Below, piece by piece: positions 5,716 to 7,002 of a stretch of DNA of 7,002 nucleotides. The stretch lies in contig JBGTEN010000054.1 in assembly GCA_041747755.1 (NCBI GenBank), positions 1 to 7,002 on the forward strand, in the 5' to 3' direction. The number at the start of each line of letters is the position of its first letter. Within the stretch, counting starts at the first letter, position 1. Source of the stretch: Aurantibrevibacter sp041747755. Its GTDB lineage: Bacteria; Bacteroidota; Bacteroidia; Flavobacteriales; Flavobacteriaceae. The translations under genes were made by a program, and so were the position numbers. The notes beneath the pieces were generated by a model. The model saw nothing but the letters and a program-made list of their open reading frames with translations, was not told the DNA's origin and ran no database searches.

Positions 5716-7002
5716 ATGTTAAAGCCTTTTTATATTCTTTCTTTTGTTTTTCTTGTCTCCTCTTTCCTTGTTAGTGGTCAGGAAAAAAATCAATTCAAAA
5801 TTCATTCCCACAACGACTATAAACAAGCTATTCCTTTTTGGAATGCTTATGGAAACGGATTAGAGTCCATTGAAGCTGATATTTTCCTGAAAAACAATCA
5901 GCTGTATATAACACATCAAGAGGATGAGATAAAAGAAGGGCACACCCTGGAAAGTCTTTATCTTAAACCACTGGAATTGGCGCTTTCCCTTGAATTGGGA
6001 AATAAACAAAAGCTACAATTCTTATTAGATCTAAAATCAGAACCGTTTGCCACCTTATCCAAATTAATTAGTATTTTAGAACTTTACCCCAACTTGGTAA
6101 ACAATCCACAACTAACTTTTGTAATATCCGGAAATAGACCCCCGGCAGAACGGTATACCAATTATCCAAACTTTATCTTTTTTGATTATCAAGATTTGGA
6201 GTTTACAGGAAGCGGCGATTCATGGGATAAAGTGGCCTTAATAAGCTTGCCCTTCCAAAAATTTTCCAAATGGAACGGAAAGGGGCGACTTACTCATGAT
6301 GATTTGGCTGAAGTAACCCGTGTTATCAAAGCGGCTCATGCGTTAGAAAAGCCTTTTCGGTTTTGGGGCTGTCCGGATTCCAAAACTGCATGGAAAACCT
6401 TTGCAGATCTAGGGGTAGATTATATTAATACGGATAAACCCTTTGAGGCTTCAGGCTACCTGTCCACATTAAATCAACGGGTATACAGGAATACACATCA
6501 TTCTTCGGTCTATACACCCACTTATGCCTCAGATAAGAAAGATTCGGAAGTAAAAAATATCATTTTACTTATTGGGGATGGTAACGGACTTTCCCAAATT
6601 TCAGCGGCCACTTTGGCAAATGGAGGAGCCTTAACGTTGACCCAATTAAAATCAATCGGACTTCTTAAAACACAGTCAGCAGATGACTTTACTACCGATT
6701 CCGCTGCCGCAGGTACCGCCTTGGCTACAGGTCAGAAAACAAATAATAGGGCTATTGGATTAAATCCAAGCGATAAGCCAATTGAAAATATCGTTGAGTT
6801 GTTAACTAAAAAGGGCTTTACTGCCGGTTTCATTACAACGGATCAAGTTACAGGAGCAACCCCGGCAGCCTTTTACGCGCACCAAAAAGATAGAGACCAT
6901 ATAGAGGGCTTGAAAGAGAACCTTATCCAGAGTCCGCTATCCCTTTTTATAGGAGGTGGGAAAGCAGCATTTAAGGAAAATGCTTTTTTGGGAAATTTTA
7001 GC
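5716..7002 (+). CDS. Secreted GDPD/PI-PLC-like phosphodiesterase fused to alkaline phosphatase (runs off the right edge)
   Basis: The first 429 residues are present, with no stop before the edge. Residues 1-21 look like a signal peptide with cleavage near VSG-Q, so the enzyme is exported, probably to the periplasm or outside. Domain 1 (about 26-250) resembles the uncharacterised GDPD/PI-PLC-like phosphodiesterases: IHSHNDY (29-35), SIEADIF (51-57), LYITHQ (63-68), LLDLKSE (103-109), FWGCPDS (216-222) and DYINTDKP (235-242). His32 and His67 are the likely catalytic pair, with Glu53 and Asp55 as metal ligands. After a linker, domain 2 (from about 278) is alkaline phosphatase: LLIGDGNG (284-291, metal ligand Asp288), TTDSAAAGTA (326-335, nucleophile Ser329) and TGATPAAFYAH (379-389), with Arg393 at the place of E. 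coli PhoA Arg166. Glycine 380 sits where E. coli has Asp153. The later metal ligands lie outside the window. Together the domains could turn a phosphodiester into free phosphate. The gene is divergent from the SusCD operon. Domain calls are firm; substrate and activity are inferred. Confidence 0.9.
   Translation, partial: MLKPFYILSFVFLVSSFLVSGQEKNQFKIHSHNDYKQAIPFWNAYGNGLESIEADIFLKNNQLYITHQEDEIKEGHTLESLYLKPLELALSLELGNKQKLQFLLDLKSEPFATLSKLISILELYPNLVNNPQLTFVISGNRPPAERYTNYPNFIFFDYQDLEFTGSGDSWDKVALISLPFQKFSKWNGKGRLTHDDLAEVTRVIKAAHALEKPFRFWGCPDSKTAWKTFADLGVDYINTDKPFEASGYLSTLNQRVYRNTHHSSVYTPTYASDKKDSEVKNIILLIGDGNGLSQISAATLANGGALTLTQLKSIGLLKTQSADDFTTDSAAAGTALATGQKTNNRAIGLNPSDKPIENIVELLTKKGFTAGFITTDQVTGATPAAFYAHQKDRDHIEGLKENLIQSPLSLFIGGGKAAFKENAFLGNFS

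Overview
The window looks like part of a Bacteroidota chromosome, most likely a Flavobacteriaceae member. It is AT-rich and carries a SusC/SusD outer-membrane pair. No gene has a convincing Shine-Dalgarno sequence, two proteins have lipoprotein signals (one followed by an acidic stretch after the Cys), and one candidate promoter matches the Bacteroidota TAnnTTTG -7 element. No RNA gene, insertion sequence, CRISPR array or attachment site was seen.

Layout, left to right: (1) 1-263, minus strand, the N-terminal 87 residues of an alkaline phosphatase lipoprotein that runs off the left edge. (2) 264-336, a short gap with a hairpin followed by a U-rich run on the minus strand, a candidate terminator or attenuator. 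(3) 337-2082, minus strand, a complete SusD/RagB-type surface lipoprotein. (4) 2129-5119, minus strand, a complete SusC-type TonB-dependent transporter. (5) 5120-5715, a divergent intergenic region of about 600 bp with a candidate promoter for the right-hand gene and a few small palindromes. (6) 5716-7002, plus strand, the first 429 residues of a two-domain secreted enzyme. It has an N-terminal GDPD/PI-PLC-like phosphodiesterase domain followed by an alkaline phosphatase domain, and it runs off the right edge.

Working model (inference): susC, susD and the left phosphatase form one minus-strand unit in that order of transcription, and the phosphodiesterase-phosphatase fusion is transcribed divergently. 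The fusion could cleave a phosphodiester and then the resulting monoester, giving phosphate plus an alcohol. The SusCD pair would import the substrate or a product, and the lipoprotein phosphatase would remove phosphate at the cell envelope. This would make it an organophosphate or phosphodiester scavenging locus rather than a classical polysaccharide utilisation locus, because no glycoside hydrolase, sulfatase, hybrid two-component system or ECF sigma/anti-sigma pair is visible. The substrate cannot be read from the sequence, and both enzyme genes are incomplete in the window.
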